From Oscarella lobularis (Eukaryota; Porifera; Homoscleromorpha; Homosclerophorida; Oscarellidae): a stretch of 64,000 bases of DNA. The position numbers and the translations under genes are program-made. Within the stretch, counting starts at the first letter, position 1. Each line of letters opens with the position of its first letter. Location of the stretch: the NCBI RefSeq assembly GCF_947507565.1, contig NC_089192.1, positions 1,236,690 to 1,300,689 on the forward strand. Reading direction: 5' to 3'. The notes below the pieces were generated by a model. That model was not told where the DNA came from. It saw nothing but the letters and a program-made list of their open reading frames with translations, and did not search any database. Below are positions 1 to 13,390 of the stretch, piece after piece.

Positions 1-1
1 G

Positions 2-3000
2 ACCGACGATCAGAATCTCGTCATAACGAAAAAATTCACGATAAAAATTCTCGACGTCAATGATCAACCTAGCGACGTCCTCTTGTCCGGCACGACCGTG
101 AAGGAAAATCTGAACGACGCGACAGTAGGCAGTTTCACGACAGTCGACGACGATCCAGCGGATACGTTCAAGTACACTCTAACGCAAACAGCAGGCGGTC
201 GTTTTTACCTCGACGGCACCACGCTCAAGACAACGGCAAAGGCGAACCTCAATTACGAACTTCAAACAAAATACACGATTGTCGTACGATCAACCGATTC
301 GGGATCTCTTTCATTCGACAAACAATTCGTTATCACGGTCGAGGACGTGAACGAAGAGCCCAGCGACGCGACGATATCTCGAAACAGCGTCGTGGAGAAC
401 AGCGCTAAAGGCACGGTTGTTGGCACACTTTCCGCTAACGATCCGGACAACTTGAAATCATCTCGTCAAACGCTGACTTATTCGATCGTCGACAGTGCCG
501 GCGGTCGGTTTGAGGTCGTCAACGGCGAAGTCAAGGTGGCCATCTCCAATGCGCGCTGTCTCGCTCTCGGCGGAGCCGAGTGCAAGATCAACTACGAAGC
601 GGCGCGATCGCATCAGATCACCGTGCGTGCGACCGACAACGGTAGTCCGCCTAGGCATCACGATACGCGTCTGACTGTGGTCGTGGGAAACGCGAACGAT
701 CAGCCTCGCTATCTCACTCTGGACAATTTCAAGGTGAAGGAGAACGAGCTCGCCGGCACGCTCGTTGGGACGTTGAGTGCAACGGACGAAGACGTCGGTC
801 AGAGTTTGACGTATCAACTGACGGATGACGACGGAGGGCGATTCAAGTTGGATGGAAGACGCCTGCTGAAAGCGAAACCGAGCGACTACGAAACGAGCAA
901 GTCGCACAGCGTAACGGTGAAAGTGACGGACAACGGATCGCCAGCGAAATCAGTAAGCAACCCCGTTGTATTAAGGTCCAGTCTCTAAGGTTTGCTTTTT
1001 TGTTAGATGACGAAAGTATTTACAATCGAGGTGCTGAATGTAAAAGAGCCGCCTGTGTCCATACATTTCAAAGACACGGGAGGCCAGTTGACTTTCAAGG
1101 ACGATTCGCCGAAAGTGAACGAGAATAGCGCGTCAAAGACGGTCGTCGGAATCGTAGAAGCGCGCGACCAAGATCCAGGAGCGCTGAAATTTTCTCTCGA
1201 CGACAGCGCTGGAAATCTATTTGAACTTACTACACCAGCCACGTGCACGACATCGGTGAGAAAACGTGTGCACACATCCATGGAGTTCATTCTATAGATG
1301 TGTTTAGGGGATTACTGTTTGCTCAACGAAAGTTCTCGTTGCCGGTAATCTTGATTACGAAAGTAAAGGAAGCCATCGTATAATTGTCCGCGCCACGGAC
1401 AATACCGGACTTTTTGTCGCCGTTCGCTTTACCATTAGCGTCGTCGACGTGAACGACGTACCCGAGGCAAGAGAACACCAATAGTCGTCGATTTAGATGT
1501 ATTAATTATTGAACCTATTTTACAGGACATCATTCTTTCGACGATGCGAATTGCCGAGAATACGAGAGATGCTCTTGTCGGCGATTTTCTTACAATCGAC
1601 GACGATTCGTCGCAAAGTCACACGTACGTTCTCGTCAACGGCGGCGCCGGTGGTCGATTCGTCATCGTCGGAAACACCCTTCGCGTCTCCAAGTCGGCTA
1701 CTTTAGACTACGAGACGGCAACGCAGTACACGATCGTCGTTCGATCGACCGACAACGGGACGCCGACTAGAAGCATTCAGAAGAGTTTCGTTATTCAGAT
1801 TTTGAACGTTAATGAGCCGCCAACAGCTATGGCATTATCGGGAGACTCCGTTGACGAGAACAGTGACAAGGGTACGCCAATTGGCTCCTTTACGACTAGC
1901 GATCCAGACAAGGGGCAATCGCACGTATTTTCTTTACTCGATGATGCTGGAGGTCGTTTTCTCATCAAAGGAACTCAACTTCAAGTCGCCAAGTCCAATG
2001 CCAAGTGCCTTTCGAACGGTGGCAAAGACTGCTGGCTTAATTATGAGGAGAAGACTTCGTACTCGATCAAGGTTCGCTGTTCGGACAACGGTTCTCCTAC
2101 GAAGTATCTGGACAAATTATTCACTATTCGAATACTGAATGTCAATGATCAGCCGAGAGATCTTCAACTGTCCGGCTTTACTCTCAAAGAAAATTCTCCG
2201 GCTAACACCGTCATAGGAACGCTGTCCGCTTCGAACGAAGACGTTGGCGAAACGTTGACGTTCGAATTGACGAACGATGCTGGCGGTCTTTTCGTCATCA
2301 TCAATAAAAACCAAGTGGCGAGAGGAACGTCCGGCTCTATTGACTACGAAGCGACGACGAGCTACGCGATCGTAGCTCGCGTGAAAGACGACGGGAAGCC
2401 GTCGATGAGCGATTCCGAACCGTTCACTATTGAAATTGTGAATGTGAACGAGCCGCCTCTTAATGTGGCGTTCACGTCGACGAACGGCCAGCAACTGTTC
2501 TTGAAAGATGCGCCGACTGTTGACGAGAACACCGCCAAAGGGACTCGAGTTGGAACTTTGGTTGCTTACGATGCAGATGCGAAGGAGATGCTCGCCTTCA
2601 GTTTGGATGATTCGGCGGGAGGACGGTTTTCGCTAGAAATGAGCGCCTTGCTGTGCACTCCAGTTAATGTGAACGTAAGAAAAACATCTACGCTGCTGTC
2701 TCGAGCATTAGACGCGTCTATTATCCGAACCCAATCGATAGAACAGGCGTGTTTTATGAGCACTTCTTTCCAAGAGCGGAAAGTGTGATGTTCTGACATT
2801 GAGTAGTATCAGTAGCAATAGCATACTTTTGACATTAGCAAATGGGTTCGGATAATCGATGGTATTTCTACACTCTTACGTTTTTCTTTCGTAGAATTTG
2901 AAAACGAAGTGCACGATACCGGTCATTGTTAGCGGAGCGCTCGATTACGAGAGCGACACTCAGCACCAAATTATCGTTCGCGTGACCGACGATCAGAATC

Positions 3001-6000
3001 TCGTCAACACGACGAAGTTCACTATAAAAGTTCTCGACGTCAATGATCGCCCTAGCGACGTCCTCTTGTCCGGAACGACTGTCAAGGAAAACCTGAACGA
3101 CGCGACAGTAGGCAGTTTCTCGACAATCGACGACGATTCAGCAGATACGTTCAGGTACACTCTAACGCAAACAGCAGGCGGTCGTTTTTACCTCGACGGC
3201 ACCACGCTCAAGACAACGGCAAACGCCAACCTCAATTACGAAGTTCAAACACAATACAGGATCGTCGTACGATCGACGGACTCAGGATCCCTTTCATACG
3301 AGAAACAATTCGTTATCACTGTCGAGGACGTGAACGAGAAGCCCGGCGTGGTGAAGATTTCGAAAAATGTCGTGATGGAAAACAGCGCTAAGGGCACGGT
3401 CGTCGGAACGCTATCCGTCACGGATCCCGACAATCTGAAGTCGACGCGTCAAACGTTGGTTTATTCGATGATTAACAGTGCCGGCGGTCGATTTGAGATC
3501 GTCAACGGCGAAGTCAAGGTGGCCTTGTCGAATGCACGTTGTCTCGCTCGCGGCGGGTCTGAGTGCAAGATGAACTACGAAGTGGCGCAATCGCATCTAG
3601 TTGTCGTGCGCGCGACCGATAACGGTAGTCCGCCCATGCATCGGGATACGACCCTGACAGTGCTCGTGAAGAACGCCAACGATCAACCGCGCGATCTTAG
3701 TCTGAGCAATTTTAAAGTGAAGGAAAATGAGCCGGTCGACACGTTGGTTGGAACGCTTAGCGCCACGGACGAAGACGTCGGGCAAAGTTTGACGTATCAA
3801 CTGACCGATGACGACGGCGGCCGATTCAAGTTGAACGGACGAGACATATTAAAGGCAAAGTCAGCCGACTACGAAACGAGCAAATCTCACAAAATAACGG
3901 TGAAAGTGACGGATAATGGTTCGCCAGCAAAATCGGTATGAATAATAACTGGATTCTTATAATTATAATTATGCTTTCATTAGATGACGAAAGTGTTTAC
4001 GATCGAAGTATTGAACGTTAAAGAACCGCCGGTTTCCATTCACTTTAAAAGCGTGGGCGGTCAATTGAACTTTCCCGACGACTCGCCTAAAGTGAACGAG
4101 AACACCGCATTGAAAACGACCGTTGGAATCGTCGAAGCGCGCGACCAGGAACCGGGACCGCTGACATTTTCCTTGGACGACAGTGCGGGAAATCTCTTCG
4201 AACTGGCGACACCGGCCACGTGTACGACGACCTCGGTAAGAACGCAGATAGGTAGCAAATACTTCCAAGTAACAACTAAACTTTGTATATATAGGGAGGT
4301 ACGGTTTGTTCCACGAAGATTCTCGTTGCCGGCAGTTTGGATTACGAAGAGGAGGACAAACATCAAATCATTGTTCGCGCAACGGACAACGCTACACTTT
4401 TCAAAGTCGTCAACTTCACTATCGTCATCGTCGACGTCAACGATAAACCAGACGTGAGCACACCGTATAGCTCCTCCTCTTTTCCGTGAAAAGGGGAGGG
4501 GCTAGTAAAGACTTTCCAAAAAATTGACGGGACTTCTTATAGGACATCGATTTGACGTCACCGGAAATCGACGAGAATTCGAACGACGCTCTCGTCGGCG
4601 ATCTCGTCACCGTTGACGACGATTCGTCGCAGACGCACGCGTACGCTCTTCTCGACGACGCCGGCGGCCGATTCGTGCTCGTCAACGGCCAAATTCGCAC
4701 GTCGAAAGCGGCTAATCTAAACTACGAAACGGCGACGACGCACACGATCGTCGTCCGGTCGACCGACAACGGATCGCCGGCTCTGTCCGTCACGAAGAGC
4801 TTCGTGATTCGAGTGATCGACGTGAACGAATTGCCTACCTTTATTCGTTTAGCCGACAACGGTGTTCCGGAGAACAGCGGCGCGGGAACGAGAGTCGGGT
4901 CTCTGTCAACCAGCGACCCAGATAACCTCAGAACCACGCGCCAAAGCTTCAACTACACGATCATCGACGATGCCGAAGGACGATTCAAGTTGAAAGGCGA
5001 CGAAGTGCAGGTGGCGTCATCAAACGTTCGCTGCTTGGCTGACGGCGGTGACGAGTGCGTTTTGAACTTCGAAAATGCGACCGAACATCGAATCGTCATT
5101 CGCGTCGTCGATAGCGGATCGCCGCCGCTTTCGCTCGACTACGCGCTGGCGATACGCGTCACAGACGCAAATGATCGTCCAAGAGGAGTCGCGTTGTCTA
5201 ATTGGAAAGTTTTTGAGAATTCTCCACCCGGTTACGTCGTCGGAACGCTTTCCGCGGCCGACGAGGATACGGCGCAGACGCTCGCGTTTTCGCTGATTGA
5301 CGACGACGGCGGACGGTTTATCGTCAATGGGAGTCGATTAGAAATAGCGATTTCTCCCGATTATGAGATGAGAAAGACGCATCGGGTCACCGTTCGAGTT
5401 CAAGACAACGGAAATCCATCTTTGTCTGTAAGGCTAAACTTAATTATTTTTTTTATTTTTTTGGGGGACGTTTTTTCTTATAGATATCTCGAAATTTTAC
5501 CATCGACGTTCTCGATGTCGGTGAGGCCCCCTTTCGGGTCAACGTCACCGACGACGACGGTCAGCTGTCGTTCAACGACGACGAGCCTCGAGTCGAGGAG
5601 AATTCGCCTCGGGGAACGTCAATCGGAAAAATCGTCTTTTACGACTACGACGAGAACGATGTGATGACAGTGCGACTCGACGACGATGCATTGGGACGAT
5701 TCTCAACGGGATTAGTCACGTGCCAGAACTCAACAAATATACCAGTATTGATAAATTAATAATTATACGTATATTTAGTAATTAAGGGGTGTACGTATTT
5801 TCATTTTCACAGGGAGTCAATACGATGTGCTGGGCAATGCTGACTGTCGCCGGAGACCTCGACTTCGAGGACGACGTCGAGCACGACGTCATCGTTCGCG
5901 TAACCGATTCCAAAGGCTACGTATTGCTTCGTCGTTACACGATCGAAATCGTCGACGTCAACGACGTTCCGCACGTGAGAGAAGAACATCGCGATTAATT

Positions 6001-9000
6001 AACGATCCCTAATTTACGTTTTTTTCTCTCGCGCGTAGGACGTTAGTCTCAACGAAAGCGACGTCGACGAGAATTCGAATGACGCCTTTATCGGATGTTG
6101 GACGACGGACGACGAGGATCCGTCGCACAATCACACCTACGTTTTGGTTGACGATGCCGGCGGACGCTTCGTCGTTAAGGGCAACTGCATGTTTACGTCG
6201 TCTCGCGCGAACTTGAATTTTGAAGTGAGAAACGAGTACAACGTCACTGTTCGATCGACCGACGACGGCTCGCCGCCGCTGTTTCGCGACGAGTCGTTTC
6301 TGATTACGGTTCACGATGTAAACGAGCGGCCTTCGCATATCTTAGTTTCTAATTTGACCGTAAGGGGAGAACGTATTCAGTTTCTTTATCTCGTATGTAC
6401 ATGTATTTGTTACAGATACGTGAACATTCTCCCGTGAGCGCCGGTATTGGCGTTGTGACCGTGATTGATCCGGATAACTTGGGTCCACGTGGCGTATGGC
6501 AGAGTCACATTTGCTTTGCCGTTAGAGATGCTGAAGGACGATTTACTGTAGAAAACAATACCTTACAGGTAATACGTAAAGTAATAGCTAATTAGAACAG
6601 TTGTAATATTGTCTGTTTTTTTTTCTGTCAGGTTGGCGTTTCCGATCTGGATTACGAGCGCAACTCGTCGTGGTCGATTGTATTGCGTTGCCGAGACAGC
6701 GGCGACCCGTCACTATCCAGCGACCAGGAGTTCATAGTACACGTCTTGAACATCAACGAACGCCCAGAAGATATCAAACTAACCGGCGGTACTGCGAAAG
6801 AAAACGAACCGCCTGGACAAACCGTAGCTACCTTCGACACAGTCGATCCAGACAACGAAGTCAAATCAGTACAGGTATAGAGCAGTTTAATTAATTAATT
6901 AATTAATTAATTAATTGCTCTTTTATATTCTAGTACTTCAACTATTCGCTCGAGGGCGTTCTACCGGTCGACTATCCCTTCATCGTTATTGGCAACCAAC
7001 TGATAACGAATCGACGTCTGGACTTCGAAGCGAATCCTGTCTGGAAGGCGATTGTTCGCTCGACGGACAGCGGCGGACTTTACATGACCAAGACGTTCCA
7101 AATCGATGTATTGAACGCTAACGATCGTCCGAGCGGCGTTCGCTTGAGCGGACTCGGTTCGGTGCCGGAGAACAGCGTCAACGGAACGTTCGTCGGGCAG
7201 CTGTTCGCCGAAGACGAAGACGCGGGGGAAAATCACACGTTTCGCATTAATGTTGGCGAATCCGGTAAGGCGGGTGCCATTTTTCGAGTCAACAGTTCGA
7301 CCGGCGTCGTATCCGTGATGAATGGAACGGCGCTCGACTACGAGGCTGTCAGGCAATACGTTCTCGAAGTCGTGGCTACCGATTCGGGAGGGTTGTCTGT
7401 CGTTGTCGACGTGACGATCAATGTTACGGACGTCAACGAGGCTCCTACGAATATATATTTGGGCAATAGTCAGGTAAGGCCTTAGTTCAAATGAAAAGGC
7501 ATTCTAACGCGTCTATTTCATAGATTCCTGAAAATAGTATCAGAGGGTCTGTGATTGGGCCGTTGTCGGTGGAAGATCCCGATAACAAGAACTCGAATAG
7601 GCAGAATCATACGTGCACTCTTTTGACGTATTCGGACACGTTTGAAGTCAGTACATATTCAATATGTATACTGTACGTCATAACCGTTATTTGCTTTCAC
7701 AGATCATCGATGGATTAACGTTAGTCGTTGGCGACGGTCACCTCAATTACGAAGAGAAACGAAACTATTCTGTCGAGGTATATGTGTCCCCCACGCGTCC
7801 TTGTATCGAATTTCATCGCAACGTTTTGCAGATTCGTTGCTTTGACGACGGCAACCCCGTCCTTTACCGCGACAAGCTCTTTTACGTACTTATAATCGAC
7901 CTGAACGAGTCGCCGACGCCGGCTCGACTTCTCGTCGATACCGTCGGCGAGAATCTATCGCGCGGAAGTCTCGTCGGTTCGGTCGTCTCGTTCGATCCGG
8001 ACAATGAGTTTTATAGACGGCAGTCTCTGAGTTTTATTCTCGACAACCGCGAATCTGCTCCGTTCGTTCTCAACGGCTCCGGTCTGTTCACGACTGCCGT
8101 ACTCGATTTCGAGAAGGAGTCGTCGTACGTTTTGACTGTGACTGTTGTCGATAGCGGCTCGCCGCCTATCAGCGTTTCCAGCAACGTTACCGTTTACGTC
8201 ATTGATGTGAACGATCAGCCAACCGATGTCATATTTGTTAGCAACGGAGTCAAGGAAAATTCTCCCGGAGACACTGTCGTGGGTTTTCTAAAGACGATAG
8301 ACGAAGACGTAGGCCAGAATTACACATACACTTTTGGAAGAGTGACAAGTAGGAAAAAAATCACGTTGTATTATTGAAGAATTGACATTCGTGTTTAGGT
8401 CGCTTTTACATCGATGGAAATATTGTCAAAGTCGCCAGCGGAGCAAATCTAAACTACGAAGAAGAGAGCAGAATTTTAATCAACGTCACATCGAATGACA
8501 GCGGACGTCCGTCCCTCAGCTACTCGGTACGCCTCTCTCCTTCTCCCCATAGGACTTTCTCGTAAAATCGTTTCTCTACAGAACGATATCATCATTGTTG
8601 TTGTCAACGTAAACGAGCCGCCGACTGGAATCATGTCCTACCGCAAAGACAAAATCAACGAGATGAGTCCGTCCGGAACGTTCGTCGCGAATTTGACGGT
8701 AATCGATCTGGACGCGAATCAGGATCACTTCTGTCGTCTGCTAAACGGATCCGAGTATTTTACCGTCGTCAACGACGACGGAGAGACGTCGACGTTGATC
8801 GTTGCCGACGGGGCCGTCATCGACTACGAGAAGACGCCGTCTATTCGAGTCGTGGTGCGCTGCAGCGACGACGGAATTCCGTCGCTCAGTCTCGATCATT
8901 CATTCGTCGTCGACGTCGTCGACGTCAATGATCCGGTTACCGGAATCGTTTTGACTGGACTGACGTCGCTGGCTGAGAACTTGGTTGTTGGTGCCGTCGT

Positions 9001-11175
9001 AGGAACGCTGTCGCCCGTGGACGAGGATCGTGGCCAAACGTACTACTTCAATTTGACTGGTTATTTAGCCAATGCTTTCACGGTAAGTCAGTCTCTTGGA
9101 GCGTATGTAGCAGGGGAGCGTTAGCATTGAACCACACCTACGCACTCTCATGGCATCGTTCTATAGTGATCGACTATGAAGGCCCGCACCTACTCAGTCA
9201 GTCTGGCACCCTCGCGCTCCCCTCCTAGAGCCAAGCTACTGCTGGAATACAAATAACCGCGACTAAGAGAGACTTTTTTCTTTTATTTTAGATCGACAAT
9301 GCTAATCGTGAGCTTATCGTTGCTCGGCCTATTCGCTTCGATTTCGAGAGTCTCGATCATCCGGTTGTCAGCGTGACCGTCAACGTGTTCGATGACGGCG
9401 ATCCGCCGTCGACGTTCAGCCGAACGTTCTTCTTCAACGTCACAAACGTGAACGAACCGCCGGCGAATGTCACCATCGCGGGCGGAAATACGGAAATAGG
9501 CGAGAACGTTCGTCCGGGCGATCCCATCGGCGTTGTGACGTCCCAGAACCCGGAAAACGACGACAACTCCGAAATATCCTACGAACTCATCTCAGTTAAC
9601 GGCGTGAAAGGCTCCAAGGACTTCTACTTGGTCGTCACGAATTCGTCCGAGACGGTTCTTTATCTAAACCGAAGTCTCGACTACACGGACGTGTCGACGT
9701 TCGCGCTCGAGATTCTCGCCACGGATGGCGACGATCCGCCGGCGTCGGCCTTTTTGACGCTCTCCATCGACGTGAAGCGAACGGATCCGTGCGCGACGGG
9801 GCGCGCGCGTTGTCGCGCGAACGCGTCCTGTCGTCGTCTGAGTCCGACTACGAGCACGTGCGCGTGCGATCTCGGCTTCAGCGACCGCGGAAACGGCGGT
9901 GTCTGTGCACCCATCGATGAGTGCGCGATTGAAATCGATTGGAACGCGACGTCGGCGTCGACGCGCCGCCACTGGGAGCCGACGGCGAAAGTGTGCAACT
10001 TCGGCACGTGTCGAGACGGGATTAATAATTTCACGTGCATTTGCGATGCTGGATACACCGGATCGGACTGCAGCGAAAACATCGACGAATGCGAGTCGAA
10101 TCCGTGCGGAAACGGCGGTATTTGCGTGGACGGAGTCGACGCTTTCGAATGCCAGTGCTCGGATGGCTACGAAGGTCCCTACTGCACGAATATCGACGAT
10201 TGCGCGTCGTCGCCGTGCGTGCGCGGCACGTGCGTCGACGGCATCGACGATTACGTCTGCACGTGCCCCGTCAACTACATCGGTGACGTTTGCTCGTTTT
10301 CAGCGACGTCATGCAACGATGACGGCACGTGCCCGACCCAGACGACCTGCGTGCCGACGATAAGCGCTTCGACCGACTTCCTTTGCGTTCCGAACGGGCA
10401 GATCGTTAGCGTTTCGTTTCCGTCGAACGCGAGTGTGGATGGAACCGAGTTTCAGCGTCACTGGGAACGCTGGGTGAAGGAGAATCTCAACATATCCGTT
10501 TCTTCTGTCTATATAGTCGGTTCCTATCGCATCAGTGACTCGACGACGGATATTCATTTTGTCGTACTTGTCGGCAATGAACCGGTGCCCGTCACCGAAG
10601 TTCAACTCGCTCTTTGCAACATCGAGCCAAACCGGTTTAAGATACCGTACGAAATGAGTGCAGAGGTGTGTTCTGCTCTGACTCCTACCTGGATTCCGCC
10701 GTCGACCAATTATCTGATCGGCGGAGGCGGCGGTTCTGAGGATACTTGGATTATTGTTATCGCCTTAATAGGCGTAGCAATTGCTTTGCTGGTCATCATT
10801 TCAGGTATTGTCTACGTGCGAAGTTTGCAGCGAAAACGTCGTCGCTATCGTGCCGAGGCGCTGTTTCCGTCGGACAGCGACGACTTCAGTAGCCTCTCTT
10901 CGCCGTTTTCGTCGGTGGCCGCCAGTCCACTTGGCGGGCGAGAGGAAGGGGTTTATAATCCTTTGTACGAGTCGAATGACGACGTTCGGGATTCGGGTCA
11001 ATTCTCCTGTCCGAATCCGTTGTATTCGAATCCTCTCTATTCGGATGGTGTCGTCACGAATCCCATCTACAGCGACGACAATGAAATGCTAGCTAATCCT
11101 GTTTATGATTCAGCTGGCGATGCGAATAACGGCGATGAACCCCTCTACGCGGAACCGAGGGACGTCTCGCAATAA
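2..11175 (+). CDS. Giant cadherin with EGF domains, one TM helix and NPxY tail (5' partial)
   Basis: A single-pass calcium-dependent adhesion receptor, open at the window edge. Exons from splice sites and reading frame: 2-952, 1007-1255, 1308-1466, 1526-2674, 2895-3935, 3984-4235, 4295-4453, 4543-5427, 5484-5744, 5813-5974, 6039-6359, 6416-6568, 6632-6874, 6934-7473, 7524-7646, 7703-7777, 7832-8348, 8399-8526, 8582-9082, 9292-11175. Nearly all introns are phase 0. About 26 inter-repeat linkers of DVNDxP/NVNEPP type, with LDYE and A/STDxGxP motifs, mark cadherin repeats. Four EGF domains (about 9787-10300) follow, two of them starting with calcium-binding IDEC/NIDEC. After about 140 unassigned residues comes a TM helix (about 10741-10815) and a tail of roughly 115 residues with NPLY three times, NPIY and NPVY. 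I see no laminin G domain, so it is not a typical Fat or CELSR protein. No beta-catenin site was recognised. The intron starting at 1467 uses a GC donor. Confidence 0.9.
6885..6916. repeat. AATT microsatellite in a cadherin intron
   Basis: A run of tandem AATT units lies just after the donor site of the intron spanning 6875-6933. It is a simple repeat with no visible effect on the splice sites. Confidence 0.85.
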
Positions 11176-11176
11176 A
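11171..11176 (+). terminator. AATAAA poly(A) signal overlapping the cadherin stop codon
   Basis: The hexamer AATAAA contains the TAA stop codon (11173-11175) of the cadherin gene. If it is used, the 3' UTR would be only a few tens of bases. No other AATAAA on this strand was noticed in the next 150 bases. Confidence 0.5.
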
Positions 11177-11324
11177 GGTCGATTGTTTCTGTCAAAATTC
11201 AGTTCTATTTCCTTTTTTATCCGTCTTATTTATCTGTCTTATCAGTCTTATATGGGTCATGGTCTATGTGTTCTGACACAATCCTACTTCAAGTTTTTCG
11301 TTGTGTATTATATATATATACTAT

Positions 11325-13010
11325 TTTTTTCTTACGCGCCAGAGCTAGCACGCATGCCCATATTCGTTTCCTCCATCAGTTCTTTTTCGTAGGCTTTTGC
11401 TCGCGTTTGCGACGGTTGTTCTTCACGGTAAGTGAAAAGTGGCCTCGAATAAGTCCGATCTGAAGCGCGATGACCGTAGGGAGCCCTGGAACCCCTTTCC
11501 TTCCGCACAAGTCGCCGGCGCGGCGGAGAACGTCTCATTCCACCGCAACTCGGTCGCGTTTTTTTAGCGAGAGTGCTCAGAGATCAGACGCGTGCACGAG
11601 TAATCATTCGCATGCGCAGCGTCGCCCACGTATCTAAGCAAAAGGTGACGATATGTCATGAAAATGGTTGTCAATCTTGACCGATGAAAATGCACAGTTC
11701 AATTTACCGTAGACGTCTTCTATGGTAAATTGAATTGCGCATTTTAATCTTTCCTTTATGCACGGGTTCTTCCCTTAGACTATAAGTCAAGGAGAGTTCC
11801 TGAGAAAAATAAAAAGACAGACAACCCATTGGTAACATTTGCTGTGGAGGAGTCCAATTGTAGGCAAGGCATGTATCGATAAGATTATTTGTTTCAAAGC
11901 CCCAGTTGTACTATCAGTATCAGACGCGTTTGCTAAATCAAACTGTTTTCCAGATCAGGTAATTTCCGGGAACCGATCAAGCAAGTTCAAGGAAACTGAC
12001 TAATAAGATGCGTGTAGTCGAATACCAGATCACGGCTCATCTTTTTATTCAAAAACAACTGTGACCAGGGCCTTCACCAACTTGGATGCAAATTGACAAA
12101 GAAAATAACTTTTATAGATTAAGTCTTTTAGATATAGATTTAGTACTCGTACTGTTTTGGTGGGCGCATATTACAGCATAGACACGCGTGGGGCTCTGGC
12201 AAGAGCTTCACTTGAAACTTGGTCTGAGAGACCGAGTTTCTAGAGTCGAGCTTCGTCGCGTTCTCTCCATAGCTAGGATCGCATGATAAACAAGTAGATG
12301 CATCATGTTCAAATTTTATTTAATAAAGTCCCGGATGTACAAAATTAAAACGAACAGAGTTTCCCCCTCTCCTCCATCCGCCCCCTCACCCCAAACGGGT
12401 AAGGCCAGACGGGCGCCTGCTGTGAGTCAAAGACTCGCGGGGCCAACTCCGTACTCCCCTGCGGAGGGTGAGCCCGTTTAACCTCTTGGCTCGGAGCCTT
12501 GGACTGTGAAAGTGGCAGCTGGGATGTCAGTCCACCCACAGGTGCAATTCCAAGGGACGTCACTGATATTACCCACCAGTGCCCTGCCTTACGTGGGGAG
12601 GCGCTCTATAGCCTCTGCAGAGGTACGGCCTATTTATCGCTCTTGGCCACAGAGGGATGGCTGCGTCTGCCTCGTCAGATTGGGAGAGCGACTACACGAC
12701 AAAAAAATTTACGCGGGGAAATTAATGAGAACGTGTACCCTTCTGAAATGGGGGTGCAGCAGCCTAGTAGCTCACAACTTCTCCGTCTGAAGCTAAACGG
12801 CAAAAAAGTGTTAATTAAAGCAGCTACGTGTTCAGGCTTCAGCGCACCCGTGCTCATTTTCAGCGCGACATATATGCTCCTGAGAGATTTCACAATGCGA
12901 AGAGATCCGTTTTTGGGAACGCCGACGCTTTGTAGAGCAAACTTGTGCTAGGATATTTGACAAACTTTTTCTCGGTCCCACTACAGGAACTGAAGTTAAT
13001 TAAAGAACTG
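11325..13010. repeat. Segmental duplication, copy 1
   Basis: About 1.7 kb lying between the cadherin gene and the receptor array. It recurs at about 32986-34685 in the same orientation, with scattered substitutions and small indels. It contains a conserved 59-base hairpin (11687-11745). A well-preserved GC-richer stretch (about 12345-12720) carries short open frames on both strands with no recognisable domain. An AATAAA on the minus strand near 12318-12325 hints that a minus-strand transcript could end there. No product could be assigned. Confidence 0.75.
11687..11745. other. Conserved 59-base hairpin, copy 1
   Basis: The two arms pair over about 27 positions around a 5-base loop near 11714-11718, with only a few G-T or mismatched positions. 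The same hairpin is at 33326-33384. Differences between the two copies mostly keep pairing through G-T wobble. A small-RNA precursor or a tiny inverted-repeat element are both possible. Confidence 0.5.
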
Positions 13011-13049
13011 TACTGTACCCACTAGTCTACAGGAATGTGCACAGCTGTT

Positions 13050-13390
13050 CCAACATACCTTCTATGCAAAGTTCCTGGCTTTCAGTGCATGTGGCTTGTA
13101 GAGCTTGGAGCTGTACAATTACTTAATACACAATTCTAAATTCTGTTGCTCTCCCTTGCCATACCTGCTTTACCGCAATTTGACTAGAAAGATCGATCAC
13201 GAAACCGAGATCGCAGATAGCCTTCTGATTCGATCTGACTCCGATTGAGGCATGCTGACATCAGATGGAGGTCCAAAAGTACGAAGAATGTTCGTGTTTT
13301 TCTTTGAAAGGTCAATCACCGTTATCTGCAGCTTTAGCAAGTCACAGAAAGTTGCCCGAAAAGAAATAGCGGCGTCACGTATAGAAGAGG
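13050..13390 (-). pseudogene. Relic of a collagen-Ig receptor: second exon and TM exon only
   Basis: Minus-strand sequence resembling exon 2 (Cys-containing short exon, about 13055-13110) and the TM exon (about 13165-13385) of the RIKR-type receptors. Recognisable parts are the splice-site context, a decayed SDVS..DRIKR-like stretch and a decayed LAKLQ..VNDLS stretch. Stops and frameshifts are present and no Ig or C-terminal exons follow, so this is a remnant. Confidence 0.6.

Noticed and set aside
9681-10082. Minus-strand open frame opposite the cadherin EGF region
   Set aside because: No domain, and the plus strand there encodes clear EGF motifs in a continuous exon.
11105-11463. Plus-strand open frames after the cadherin stop
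   Set aside because: Low-complexity hydrophobic translation of AT-rich 3' flanking DNA, no homology to the paralogous sequence at 32986 in protein terms.
12345-12563. Small minus-strand ORF conserved in both segmental duplicates
   Set aside because: Not called as a gene: the two versions differ at their C-terminus by a frameshift and no domain or signal is recognised. The overlapping plus-strand frames are equally open.
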